NCBI RefSeq assembly: GCF_004379255.2
Contig: NC_056041.1
Coordinates: 4,650,001 to 4,714,000 of the forward strand
Reading direction: 5' to 3'
DNA: 64,000 nucleotides
From: Salvia splendens
Lineage: Eukaryota > Streptophyta > Magnoliopsida > Lamiales > Lamiaceae
Both the position numbers and the translations under genes were made by a program. This document shows positions 12,201 to 25,291 of the stretch, piece after piece. How positions within the stretch are numbered: the stretch's first letter is position 1; each line of letters starts with the position of its first letter. Below the pieces are notes generated by a model. It did no database searches. It saw nothing but the letters and a program-made list of their open reading frames with translations, and was not told where the DNA came from.

Positions 12201-15200
12201 CGGAGGGAGTACAAAATTGTACCTGCCATCGACTAGTCCCCCTACCCCAAAAGCAGGAATGAAGAAGAAGAAGAATGAGAAAAACTGTGTCAGTATTTTT
12301 GAAATCACGTATACTGTCTTTTTTGCTTACTATGTGGCGATGACAGTTGACGGCGCATTACCATAACATTGTGAAGTGGGCAAAAAACTAGCAGTTCCTT
12401 TTATATGATAAATGCCATCTCAAAAACTTAACAACACTAGAAACATGCTGCTGGATGAAATAGAAAAGCTGGGATGGAAAGAAAAAAGTATGACCTTTCT
12501 CCAAACTTCTTCATTGGGAGCATTTTTGTCAGCAAGCATAATGGAGTACGGTTTCTTGCGGTACTCTTGATCAACCTTCACCCAGTATCTCGCTAATTAT
12601 GTCGCAATTGGTTAATCGTGATATAGGTAAACAACATGATACTCTAGAATCAAAGTAACAATACCATGTAGAGCCCTCACCTGAATGGCCTAACCTAAGG
12701 AACAATAATGGCCACATAATTTGCATCATGCAATACACACAAAACCCATTTCCTTAGCATTGTGTCAGGGTTGTGCAAGTAACGTGACATTTATAGCCCT
12801 CCAAATAAAAAATTCTATTTATGATTGAACACATTCATTTTATATCATCCGAAAACTGGTTACTGTAAGTTATTGCACAGTTCAAATGAGATTGATCTAT
12901 CCTATATACCTTTGATAAGATCACCCATCAAACTTTTAACTGGACGATCATCACCGAGCCTTCCAGGAGAACTCATTATTTCTTTACAGAGTGCCGATTT
13001 AGCACAACCAGGGATTCCTACATAGGAAATTGACAATGCACTTCAGAAAATAAAATATTAGGAACTAATATAACAGGGCAGATATAAGGTAGGGGATCCT
13101 TTACCAATTACCAGAAAAGCACTGTGCAAATATGCATGCACGCACACACACACAGAAATCAATGGAATTGCATTATGCTCAACCTTTTTATTTGTGAAAT
13201 TCCTTGATTTAGCAAACCCGATGCACAATGTTGTAGAACAGTTTAGAAATTTAAGATTGGGGCTGAATTTGCATTACACTGGAATAAAATATTATTCCAG
13301 AAAGAGTTCCGAGGACAAGAACATTACTTTTGGAAAAATCCTTTATGAATCAACGTGATCTTCTGTTTTGAACTAATATTTTAAATTCAGCTAAAGTTGT
13401 GTGGGCATGGATATTGTTTCAAGATATAACAAGCAGTATGTCATGCATTAGCCCTTTTATAATATATAGGGATACGAACGTCCATAAAACTAAATATAAT
13501 TACTACCTGGAAAGAAAACAATAAGTCCATGATCCTTAGCAACGGTTTCCTTAACCATGGGAGATGGACTTGAAGGTGTCATATCTCGCTCTGGTTCAAG
13601 GTCACCCTCCTCATCTTGACCTCCCCCAGTCATGGCCATGAAATCTTCAACTCTAACAAAACTACCAGCAGAACCAATTAAAGCTTGATTTTCGGAACTG
13701 CGTTTTGCATATTGCTCAAGGAATGGCTCTGCTTCACTAAGATATGTGGACGAGGGCAGTTGTTTGTGTCCATATTTTCTGTGAATATATACAGCCCTTA
13801 ACAGGGGCAAAAAAACGAATCAGATACTGGATTACAGGTTTGAAAGAATGTAGATAGATATCAAGATATACCATTCATCCAGCATCTTGCTGAGCTGTCT
13901 TTGCTTTGCAGGTGAAGTATTCCATATCTTCATTTGCCTAGGTTGACCAAACATTAGTTATAAACACAACAGAAAATAACACAGGTGTGCCAATATATTT
14001 GTTTGGAGGACCTTGATATCTTTGGACCTTGAAAGTATAATGATTTTCAGGAAACTCTTACTCCCTCCGTCCCGCCATAAGCGAACCACTTCTTTTGGCA
14101 CAAGATTTAAGGAATTCGTATTTAAAGAGTTGAAGTGGAGAGAGTAAAGTATGAGAGAGAGAAAAGTAGAGGAGTGAAAAGAATCAAGTAGTTCAGAAAA
14201 TAAAGTAAGAGAGGGCATTTTTTGCTTAAAATGGCAATGGCTCACTTATGGTGGGACATTCCAAAAAGGAATATGACTCGCTTATGGTGAGACGGAGGGA
14301 GTATAAACAAAGGAAGCCAGTAAAAATCAAATTATAAGAGGCATTATGTCCGAGGAATTACTTCCATTGACATTAATATGGACTGTAGAAGATACAAGAC
14401 TGTTATATCCCAATAAAATAGTCCTTTGTAGGCCCTTGTCAAGTTTCCAAATATTAATAGGTTCAGTTGAAAAGTAAAAATTAAACATACCTAAATTCAA
14501 AAATGTAACTTGTAAAACTAATTTACTCCACAAAATCATGAGTCTTCAAAGCTACTTTATGAAAACAAGAACCAGCATGAACTCAATACAAGGGCCAAAG
14601 TTCTTTCAGAACATTACTCTGGAGCAAATGGCTATTCATACAATACGTTCACTGATGAAGAGGTACATTAAATTCCTTTTTTCAATTTACGCTTACAATC
14701 ATTAAGTGAGGTTTACGAAAACATACCTCATGTAGTAGGTTTTGTAAGCAGTTTCACCTTGCTTAAAAAGAACAGACAAGCCATTCCGAATTAAAAAGGT
14801 CCGTATCTGTATGTTGGAAAAAGAAAAATAAATTCATCCATTACTTGCTGTATCAACATCACATAGAGCAATGGACCCTGATATCATCTGGCGCATAATA
14901 AGAGCATGTGCAACATTCGAACCTTAATAGCACCAAGTGTTCTATGTTTTCTTTAATAAACGAACAAAACACTTTTATTAGGTAAAAGACAGCCATCCAC
15001 TCCATCAAAACTAAACAAACAGTTATAAAGCAGTCAATCCTCAATATCCAAGTGCCTACATTTGTCATGCTTTTGAGTCCATAAACCAGCCTAAACTTAA
15101 TTTTATCACAACACTGCTTTAGATGTACTTCATTGACATTGAAAATCACATATTTCTATACTTGCATACACAGCAAAGGAGCCACTGTAAATAAAAATCT

Positions 15201-18200
15201 ACAATATCAGTAGAAAAAATCAACAAATGAAGAATAATGAGCAGTCCTCCAAAAAAAAGCATTAACGGCAGTTAAGAAATTGAATAAAATTTAAACCTGA
15301 TAATTATTAACTTAAGGATGCTGAAGTAATTTAGGTTTACTGCTCAAAGGTTTTTCTCAGAATTTGTACATAAAATATATGCCGAAGGGCAGGGCAAAGG
15401 TCCTAATTGGCCATTAGCAACATCCAAGTAAGTCCACAGTGATTATAACTAATAAATTACTATGAATAAAGATGACTGCGATAAATTTAGACATAGTTTC
15501 AAGCTACTGAAGACAATTAGGTGAAATCTTTTCAAACAAGCTAAAATTATCTGAGAGATTCGACGAATGCAAACATCCCAAACCTTGTATGTAAGGAACT
15601 TCAACTTGATCATCAGGTTTGCATCTTCATCTGCTAAATCATCCTTTGCTGATTCGCCATTTAACTCACTCCCGGAACTAGCTTTTTTGGGGAACTCTAC
15701 GGATCTCCCCTCATTAACCTTGAATAAGTTCAGGTCGACAAAAAAACCTGGAAAAGTAACAAATAATAAAATAATTTCTGGAATTGTCAGCATCAGCAAC
15801 CAGTTCATAAAATAAAAGAAGAATCACCTACAGAATTAAGCAAGGAATATCCAAGGGAACAACATAGAAAATAAAGATAGAGATAGTTCTCTCTGAAGCA
15901 TGCAACGCTAGTTTGGCTAACAGGCACCACGTCTATGTTTCATGAGATAAGTAATGCTCACTCGACTTTAAAGATACAGTTTCAGGTTCAGGACCAATAA
16001 GCGAATAAAAGCAAAGATAAATGCTGAAATTTAAAATGAACTATATACCTCGATATAATGGCCACAACCCAGGATTGATCCTGCAGTTAGACATATTTGT
16101 TCATAAATAAAAACAGAGTATAGGAAGATTTATATGCAATGCATAACACCTAGAGTAGTTATATAGGAATGAGTAGAACAAGAAGCAAAACTGATTTGCA
16201 GCTTATGTGTAGCATCATTAGATTTACAGACTTCATCACACCTCATCTCTTTCTGGTACTTTCTGAATGCTAAATCACTGTGGACATGGATAACCATCTT
16301 AAAATGAAGACTGTCATTTGAGGTTGAATCTGCTTTATGAAAGTTATGGTAAAACTTAAAGGCGGCAGGGTAGCGTTTTTCTCTCATCAGACGAACAATT
16401 TCCTGAAGCAAAGGTGAAAATAGTTGACAACATTGAACTAATAATATCTATCAGGATAGTAGAGCATCAACATGATTAAGAGATAAAAATGAAGAGTCAA
16501 TAAACTAACTCTCGATCCACCTGTCCATGAAAGATAATAGAACACTTATTTATCAAATTTCACCATCTCTCCCAGTTTGCAAAGTCAATAATTAGTTGCA
16601 AGAGAAACCTGTAATTTGGTAGTAGAAAAATCTGCTGGACGGGTTTGCAGAAACTTTGACAGCACAGATCGATCTGCATTTCTTGATTGACTATCAGAAG
16701 CTTCAGTTCCAAACCAGTCCATATAGTTTGGGCAGAAAGATGTACCAACACTCTTAAGAAGCGCCATTATTTGCTGTAGAACCAAATAACATAAAGAAAA
16801 TTAACCTTCCAAGTACACTACAAAGATAGTTTAGTAAAATTAAGCATATTGAATTATTGATAGAAGAAATATCAGATAACCTGCTTTTCATTGGTTCTGT
16901 TCGCAGCGCATATTTCACGCAGGCTGGAACCTAGGTCAACTGTGCAATTTTTAGACAGAAGAGCATGCATCAACACAAAAATCAAGTTCGAGTGGTGCAC
17001 AATACATGATTACATGTAGCAGAAAGACACGAAATGAACTAACATACATCAGCCAAAGAATTTGGAATTAGCAGCAAGAATTTTCCCCGATTGCAAAATA
17101 AATGAAATAAGAAATTGACAAGAGGCTCTTATTTTGTCATGTACTATGAACCCTCAACCCTGGAACCAGTTCTTGCCCAATGCCACCTTCACAAAGATTT
17201 AAGTTGTTTATTCACTTGGCCATGTAAAATGTGATTAGCAAATGCATACATTGATAGTACCATGGAAAAACATAATGAGAAAATAAGTTTCAGACTAGAT
17301 GTACAACTTTTCAAATTATATGCACAGTACTGTAACCTATGGGCAATGATATTTCCTGGCTGTTAAATATGTCCTGAATATAGATAATTTTAACTCATCA
17401 TAGGTCTTGTTACTACACTTTTTTAGGATCAATAGCTGTGACAGTGAACACAGAAAGCTATCATATAAAAGGATGGTGATATGGCATGAAAGAAGATTTT
17501 AATTTGGATAGATACAGATTACCTCCTTCTGTTGGTGGTGGAGGATGGTCTCTCAAAACCTGCTTCATATGTTCTGAGCTACCCTGGCTTACTATCCGAG
17601 CCACTAGACCTTCCAAGATCTCACCCTGCACCATTATATGATCTTTTGATCCTGCAGGTAAGAGAAAAGAATAAAGATCAATATTTATAAAACTAATCTA
17701 AGTATAGTTTTTACTAATGTGAACGTCAAGGACGTGATTGGCAGCATGCAAGAAGCTAGACAAACAAAACAAACTCATACAACTTGAAACATCAAGACAT
17801 TGTCAGCCTCATTTCTTCATCAAGTTATGGCTATCAGATTTAAAAATCACACAATACTGAACAATACACATGCCATATGGAAAGAAGCTATCGGCATGCA
17901 TGACTTACATTTAAAATAGTGGCATAATAAATAAATAGGTATTTTTCGAAGAACCTATAACACAATGGAGGCATAGGGAGTTGGAGCGAAGAATCACGCA
18001 AGAAAGAAGTGTAACAGAATTACGAGGAGGCATAATGAGAGAGAGGGAGTAAAGAGAAGGGGACGAGGTAAAGGAAGAGACCTGACTATATAATTATAGT
18101 TTTTAACTTTGTATGCAGCTGAATACATAAAGTGTAAAATTTATAACATCACATAAAGAAAAACTAAATTCACGTGACAAGGCCCAAACCTACAAGATTT

Positions 18201-21200
18201 ATTACCATCTACCCGACCAAATGAGCTATCAAGATTCATCAAAGAAAGCCTTTCATAATTATCCGTTAGTGTGTGACCTATCTCAGGAAAGATAAAATCA
18301 GGAGGGCATATCATATGCGCATATCTAGTTGAATATAGGTCAACAATCTAACCAGACTCAGAAGGATCAGGCAACGCAAGAACAAAACCACAATTATCCG
18401 TAAGAAACTAATATCATAGCATGATAACATGACAAAATTGCAACAAACATTTAGTAAGTTGCATTCTCAATCTAGATCTAACTTTACCAGGTATTGATAT
18501 ATCAGCAACTTCATCAAGTGTTTTGCATACAGTCGTGGCTGTTCCTTCCTCACTGAGGGCATCATAAGCCGCAAAAAATGACATTACAGATTTCCTGAAT
18601 AGAGAGACAGTATACAAATAAATGCATTAAAAGAGGTTTCTGATCTTTATTTTAAACTTTGGCCAACTTAAAAGGCCAGAGACCTGAACCACAAATTATC
18701 TTTCTTCATCACCATTTGGACCCTAAACCCTAAACCCAGTATACATAATGCATAGGCTCCCTAATAAATTAAACCAATCAAATGTTCACAACAAATCAAC
18801 GTGTTTCTGGACTTATATGTGAAGGCACGAACAAAGTTGGACTGTAATACATATCCCACATCGGTTTCACACGAATGTGTGGAAAATGGCATATAAGAGG
18901 GAGTCAACCCTTTACCTTTGACCATGGTTTTGGATTAAGTTAGGGCTTCCTATCTTGTATGGTTACCAGATTGGGTCTTGTGACCTTAAAGTTCAGGACA
19001 CAACATGTTATCATCTACAGATTTGGCTTCTGAAAATCTTATTTGTCTATTGTTGTATTGGATATGAAAAAAAATAGCATCAAATTCTTTTTATTGTTCT
19101 ATTGGACCAATGGCAATAACAAACAGATTTTGGAATAAACCCACAGCCTCATATTGAAATTCAAAGCATCAAGGACGAGAAAATCCTCATACAATGACAG
19201 GATAAGCTCATAAGCCTAAAGAAAACCCGTCATCTATGATACATCTTACCGGGATTTCTCAAACTGATTTTACGCTGAACCTTTAGTGATATTTTTTCAT
19301 GATATGCAATACGGATAGAAAATTCCTCATATTTCAAAACAAAGTACTTAGTATTTTATTTGAAGTCTCCATATGTCAAAACGAAGACTAATGTATCCAT
19401 TAAATGCAATCATTTAAGTCAATATTTGTTTTTTTATATACAATATCAAAGTAAAGTTCAATGTATCAACCGAATATCGTCTAAACTCGTGATGATAGAT
19501 CATAGATCAAAACTCACCTTGTTGAGAATAACCACACATGATTTGTAGGTAGACGCCAGTTCCTACAGAAAGCTATAAGAGCAGGGGTAGAGTAGAATTT
19601 TGGTTTTCCATTACCCAACTCCGTGACTGCAGTCACAACCACTGTGGAAAAAAGGTAAAAGGGTATCTGCAAAATTAGGGAATACAAGCCTCGATTTTTT
19701 GGATGAGCATTAAATATTGAATAAAGATGAGAGATATTCACCAATAGTTTCAAAGAAGAACAGATATAAAAGCAATGGAAAATAAAACAGGAAATAATGT
19801 TATTATGCCCTTCAACCAGATGACTAAAATCAAAAAAACATCTGCATAATGATTAGCATGACAAATGAAGAAATTATGCAACCATGTTTGCTTCAAAGCA
19901 CGTGACCAAATCAACTGCTTGATCTACAAGTGACGCCCATCTTTAATCCAATCTCATGTTTGTTTTAAGAAAATAGTGTGAAAGAAGAAACATGAAGTTT
20001 CCACTTATAAGGGAAAACTAGCTTCGATGCAAACAAGGAATACAATTTCTGAAGTGTATAAGTATTCAGAATAAACCTTCAATTTTCTAAATTTGTGAAA
20101 ATGATATGCAAGAAATGGAATTTGAAAACTGCAAAAGGACACGAGGAAAGTGGGCTCTTAAAAGGATTACTGGCATCTTCAGCAAGATGATTCTTTAGCA
20201 CTGAAGAACAGTAAGTTTAGGAAGTCTATTTCAAGAATATAGTTCATGGTTATCCTCAAAGTGAGTATCAAGGAATTAATGAGAATATGCACTGGTTCAC
20301 TCACCATAATCTTCGTGGGGACGTTGCCCATGGTCTCCTAATACAGCAGTTACCAGCTCCATTGACACACACATACGATTCCTCTTGACCAAAACAAAAA
20401 GTGGTTCTTTATTTAGATGACAAAGAAAACCACGAAGAACATGAAGTGACATACAATCTTACCACATGCTTAAATAAATTAAGTAAAACTTATCAAGTAG
20501 CCATTCTTAATATAGCAATGCATGCAAGAACCGGATGACAGGATATCTTCATTAAAATTTAGGAATGAAAATGATGAAAAATCTACAAACCATATAAATA
20601 CTGAAGCTTAAATGGTACAAGTCTTAATAGGTAATTCGATCTCAAAACTAAAGGCAATCTTAAAATTTTATATCAACTTTTCACCCAACACAAGGACAGT
20701 AAATTTCATTTTTTTACTTGGAATACGTAATACTGTGTCATTCCAGATTTACCTCAAGAAACTCATTGAACTCGGCCTGCTTCTTGCTAGCTTGTGGACC
20801 CCAAGCTTCACGAAACATGCGTCCAAGTACAAAAACACCAACTGCAGTGTAACTGTAGTACACACATCAAATTACAGTCTTTCGTAAATAAACAATAAAA
20901 GGAAAGCAGCAAAGCACAAGACCAATAGAAACCATTTCGAAGGCCTTCTCTTATTTCTACATCATATTACGTGTACGACAAACATAGCCTAAGCTCTTCA
21001 AATACCCGAACATATAATGCATGAAAGACGCCTGATACTCTCTAAGCAAATAGTTCAAGCCATGATCAATATTGACTACAAGTTAAATAAGTGCTACTAA
21101 GTTGGCCCTTGTTTCTTCCCTTTTTTGGGTAGCTCCAGCAGTTACAAATCACACGAATTAACATGTAAATTAAAAGGCTTGCATAATCCATCTTGGTAAA

Positions 21201-22931
21201 AATTAACTTATTTTAACTTTTACCTCTAGACAAGACTGTTACACTGAAATCAGTACATGAGAAAATGGATACCAAAAAGAATAATGAAAGGGAGTGCAGG
21301 ATAAAAGGACAATCATTGGTAGACTTACATATTCCCATAGCTATTCTTGGCATATGCTCCTCCCTCATGTCCGGCGTACATGAAAAGTGAGCCAGAGTGC
21401 TTGAGTGAAACCTGTAAAAGTCAAAGTTAACATAAATCTTCGATGCAGTACGTAAGGCCATAACTTGAGGGAAAACAAAGGAGAAATAGAAGAACAAAGG
21501 TTCTTGTATCAGCAAGATCAAGAGAAACATTAAAAAGTACACTACCCTACCTCCATAGTAGCTAAACCTTTGGAAACCATCTCTATCATCCTAGTCCTAA
21601 CCTGCAAGAATCAGATTAAGAAAAGTCAAGATGTATATCGCACTCTCCAAAGTATCTGTTTTTTACCCAACACTTATTAAAACTACAACATATGGGCCAT
21701 TTATATCATAAAGTTCACTTGAAACGATTGATAATCATCTGTTATTTAAGGTAAAATAATCATAACACCAGAATTTAGCATATTCGGTATTTTGTTCGAT
21801 ACAGAAAATAATAGATGAAATAGCTTACCTCTTGATCAGACTTCTCATTTTCAAATTTAGGGTAAAAAGTTGCTCTAACTTGGGCTCGTGAGTATGTCAA
21901 TCTGTCAGTGGTGAAGCTTTCCAGTAATTTTTCTCTAAACAGCTTACTAGAAACGGCAGCAGGAGCCCCAGAAGATTCAGTTTGTTTTCCATGTTCTGGT
22001 CCTGTCATTTGATCGGCTGGAGCTGAACTCGGTCCTACTGTTGTGGCGCCACTTATGGTTCCATATGACTTGGGCTTCCATACAGACTTTTGTGAACGAC
22101 CAGGTACATGGTTCATTACCCCAATGCTCCCAAACTGCGGCGTTAGTAGTGGCAGAACAGGATCTTCTGCAACCCTATCCATGGCAGCTTCCTTGCCAGC
22201 ATTTGAGGAACTCCATGAAGCTGACAACGACGAAGCTGACAATGAGGCAGATAACTCGTTGACTTTTGACTTCTCCACCCATCTGTGTTCTTTACTAGCT
22301 CCCTGCCGCTGAGTTGTTTCATTATACATATTCAGTTACCATTAATACAACCAGCAAAATACACAACAAGCACGGTACAACTATATTATAAGCAAGTATA
22401 CTAGATGAAGAAACCCGGTGGGGCTACATTGAAAAACAGTAAGCCCTAACTGCGACAATAATAGGAAACACAATCAAACATACATGGATTGTGCAAACTC
22501 CGAATGCAGAACAAAAAAAATACCACTAACGGAAAGAAAAAAAATGCTTCACATCATCATACAATTAAATTCAAGGAGACTAATTCTGACAGTTAATCGC
22601 TGATGGTCAGTCAATCCATAACGTTATACAAACAAAAACTGGAAGTAATTATCGAGAGCAGAACTCGCAATACCCCGATTAAGGAATCTCCAACACAAAA
22701 TCAAGCACCAAATAAAAAATGCCGCGTAGAATCAGAGCATAGATAACAAAACACGAGTCCATTGGATGAAGAGCGACATACCTGCTTGCGAGGTATTGTG
22801 AGCGGGGAGAAGGATGAGCGTGAGAGATTGGGAGAGAAAGAGCGAAACGGGATTGAGATTCTATAGGAAAAGGGCGAGCGAGAATGAAATGTATTGGATA
22901 AAGCGCCGAAAAATCTTTGCGAAACAGACAT
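9254..22931 (-). CDS. RNL: tRNA ligase 1 (RNL), multi-domain
   Basis: Plant RNL heals and seals the tRNA halves left by the splicing endonuclease, using cyclic phosphodiesterase, 5' kinase and adenylyltransferase activities; it may also splice bZIP60-type mRNA. I joined 26 GT-AG exons without any frame break (1204 residues): 22931-22782, 22308-21829, 21601-21551, 21411-21329, 20852-20753, 20383-20305, 19641-19518, 18594-18488, 17651-17523, 16939-16881, 16773-16609, 16402-16242, 16080-16049, 15747-15584, 14806-14727, 13937-13872, 13796-13507, 13017-12910, 12592-12495, 11953-11893, 11013-10937, 10840-10626, 10444-10364, 10189-10087, 10005-9847, 9646-9254. Ligase: KxxG motif 'KHSG', nucleophile about K231, with 'FYPKFENEK' just upstream. 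Kinase: P-loop 'GIPGCAKS' near residue 774. CPD: two HxTx motifs, 'HLTL' near 1099 and 'HVTL' near 1160. The first 50 residues are rich in Ser, Phe and Arg with few acids, like an organelle transit peptide. The exon 23 acceptor and the first exon are the least certain parts. Confidence 0.95.
12002..12209. mobile_element. Stowaway MITE in an RNL intron
   Basis: Ends CTCCCTCCGTCCCATAG and its inverse CTATGGGACGGAGGGAG, with TA target duplication at 12000-12001 and 12210-12211. It is 208 bp, non-coding, and lies in the RNL intron between exons at 12495 and 11953. The termini are the classic Tc1/mariner-like Stowaway signature. Confidence 0.9.
14061..14301. mobile_element. Stowaway MITE in an RNL intron
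   Basis: Ends CTCCCTCCGTCCCGCCATAAG and an inverted CTTATGG.GAGACGGAGGGAG, flanked by TA (14059-14060 and 14302-14303). The 241-bp interior has a second inner inverted pair ('ggcacaag' / 'cttatggtgggac'). It sits in an RNL intron between exons at 14727 and 13937. Confidence 0.9.
18838..18995. repeat. possible TRIM/LTR fragment in an RNL intron
   Basis: The stretch contains 'tggactgtaatacatatcccacatcggttt', a word combination recurring in short terminal-repeat retrotransposons of plants (TRIM/SMART-like), then a 'ggcatataagaggg' TATA-like block. No second repeat, PBS or PPT is visible, so this is at most a fragment or solo LTR. Confidence 0.3.
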
Positions 22932-24117
22932 TCACGGGAAATAGAAGGATGTGTATCGATCATATGAAGATAGATACGAACAAAAACGCATCCACCGCTA
23001 TGGGGGTTGATCAAGTCAATCGCATTCAACAACTGTTGTTTATTCCATAGCATTGCTTGTTCCGAGTAACTAAAGGGAAAAGGAAAAAAATATTATAAAT
23101 TCCTAATAGACCGAGGTGTTCAGAGTGTTTGGGCGTGGCGACTGTGTGTGGAGAGACAGGGAGTGAGTCGCCTATAGAAGTGGAGAGTGTGAGGTGAGGG
23201 AGGGTTTCCGGCGATGAGCTCGGAATTAAGTCGGGCGGTGGAGATAGAACGAGATATACCGGTAGGGAAGGTGGATGATAGGTGGTTTTCTACGTAAATC
23301 ACTGATTCATCTCTTTCAAATTGGAATTTAGACAATCTCTACTGCAAAAACGTTATTGCATGATTTCTTATTAATTGCATGACACGTATATTTTTCTACT
23401 ACATTTGGAGGCTATCTCGTACTAACAGAAATAAATTTAAGCATAAAGATCTCATAATGGAAATAAATCAAAATCAAATCTAATCCTAAATATTTAAAGA
23501 AAATATATCTCAAAATCAAATGAAAGTATAAACAATCCAATTAAATTATAAATATTAGGATGACATTTTTATCTATCAAATAGAAAATCATAAACAAATC
23601 AGAGGATTAAATACGGAAATAAATCGAGTAATCGCCCCTATCACAAAATTAATGACAAAGATAAAAGATGACATAAACAAGTGGAGTACTTAGTTTGTGA
23701 CTTCTCAACTGTCCTATTTTTGTGAGGTCCGCAATTTAAAATTTTATTTATATTTTTATAATTCAAAGTAAGTGGTCACTATCTATCTAAATATTTCACT
23801 CATTATCTATTATAAAATCAATTTAACTATTTTATTTTTTTATTTTTCTTCACGAAGTTAAAGAATTTCTTAAAATTCATACCGAATAAAGATGAACGAT
23901 AACTAGCCGAGAGAGAGAGTAGCATCAAAACCAAACCCTTACTATTCAAATAAAATATGGATATAAATTACGAAGATAAGTTTGTTCATGTAAACAAACT
24001 TAGTTTGTAAAATTTCTAATCAAAGATGCTAAACAAGACAGAACTAAACAGAGAATCCATAAAACTAACTAATAACAACTATATTCTTCAAGCAATCTTG
24101 TGAGAAACTGGTGGCAC
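22932..24117. other. intergenic region upstream of RNL
   Basis: The RNL promoter and leader should lie just right of 22931; a minus-strand TTTATAATA at about 23086-23098 is a weak TATA candidate. The rest is AT-rich with no supported gene. Frames around 23120-23335 look like chance frames in a 5' leader. Confidence 0.45.
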
Positions 24118-24969
24118 TTAACTCTCAATACAGCAACAAGATTTCGATTTAAAATAAGGAAGCCGAACACCGCGCTTATTCAGTTCAAACCAAGTTGCGG
24201 CAATATCAACCAAACTTTCCTCATTTTCTTGTCGGAACCATAGTACACCACACAAAGGTCGTATTGAATCCACGACTTCAACAAGAGGTGATCACCAACC
24301 ATTTGTTTGGTTGGAAGCTCTATCCTCCCAAACATCTCACTCCTCAAGTCGAATGTTTCAATACATCCATTTCTCCCAAGCCACTAGATCCTCCCACTAG
24401 AAAACTCCCCATCCACATCAACCAAATCAAGACTCCCGTGCTGCTCTACTATTTTCCATGAATTTGTCTTGCTGCTGTAAATCTTACTCATCCTTGTTTT
24501 CTTTTAGACAAAACAACAAACACCTTATATGCATCACTTTTGGGATCCCAACCAAACCCTGATTTCACGATGCATTCAAGCTCACAGTCTTGTATGGTTA
24601 ATTGGATGGAGATTCTAGTGGCTGGGTTCCACAAAAAGAATAAAGCTGGTAAATTGCTAATACACACCAACCCGTTGATATGACCCACAATTTTACTGCC
24701 GGGGATGAGATGATGGTTAATCGGATTATCGTGATGGAATCGTTTAAATCGAAGATTAGGGTTTTTGGAATTGGAATGTTTCGCCAACGCTCATGTTTTG
24801 GGAGGTGAGTTTTTGATTTATGGAGATGGGTTTTGATGAATCGGTTGCTGCCGATTAAACAACACCATGAAGTCTAAATGCACCTGAATTTCAAGAGTAG
24901 TTTCACCGGAAGATTTGATAGTATTTATTTGATGATTTCTTCAGGAAGATAGAGAGTTTCGGTATCCAT
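24118..24969 (-). pseudogene. F-box (F-box-associated domain) pseudogene
   Basis: From the ATG at 24969 the minus strand reads an F-box start ('LPEEIIK', 'ILSNLPVK', 'LLKFRC', 'SWCCLIGSNRFIKTHLHKS'), then an F-box-associated/kelch-like region ('IVGHINGLVCI', 'LWNPATR', 'FGWDPKSDAYKVF', 'YSSKTNSWK', 'FDLRSEMFGRIELP', 'DIAATWFELNKRGVRLPYFKS'). It is broken by a TAA about 14 codons in, a TAG in the F-box, a frameshift near 24800, further stops (near 24510 and 24390), and another frameshift near 24210. Intact relatives are SCF ubiquitin-ligase substrate adaptors of 350-400 residues. The remnant covers nearly the full length without introns, as usual for this family. No single frame could give the protein. 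Confidence 0.85.
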
Positions 24970-25291
24970 TTGCAGTTTACTGGCTCCTAAAAAACTTTGG
25001 TTTATAGTACTCTTTTTTTAATACTATTTTTAGTTAAAAGATTTAGTACTAGTTTAAAGTAAGTCATTTATTATAAAATTAACCCTCAATATTTGGCACT
25101 GTACTAAATAAATTAAAAATTAAAATTAATTTTTTGAATTAGAGATCAGACGCTAATTTCCTAGTATTAAAATACATAAAAAATTCCACGTCAATTTTGC
25201 CCCCATTCAATTTTCAATTTTCAATTTTCCCTCATTCTATCTCCGTCTCCGGCTGACTGCATCTGCCGGCTGCCGTCGGCTTAGCGCGATA
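24970..25291. promoter_or_regulatory. putative GCP6 promoter region
   Basis: AT-rich DNA upstream of the GCP6 start codon; 25190-25291 turns pyrimidine- and GC-richer, as in plant 5' leaders. No specific element is recognised with confidence. Confidence 0.3.

Noticed and set aside
18838..18995. A Cassandra-type TRIM with a 5S rRNA-like domain
   Set aside because: Only the 'cccacatcgg' word is shared; no 5S-like internal promoter, second LTR or PBS could be found.
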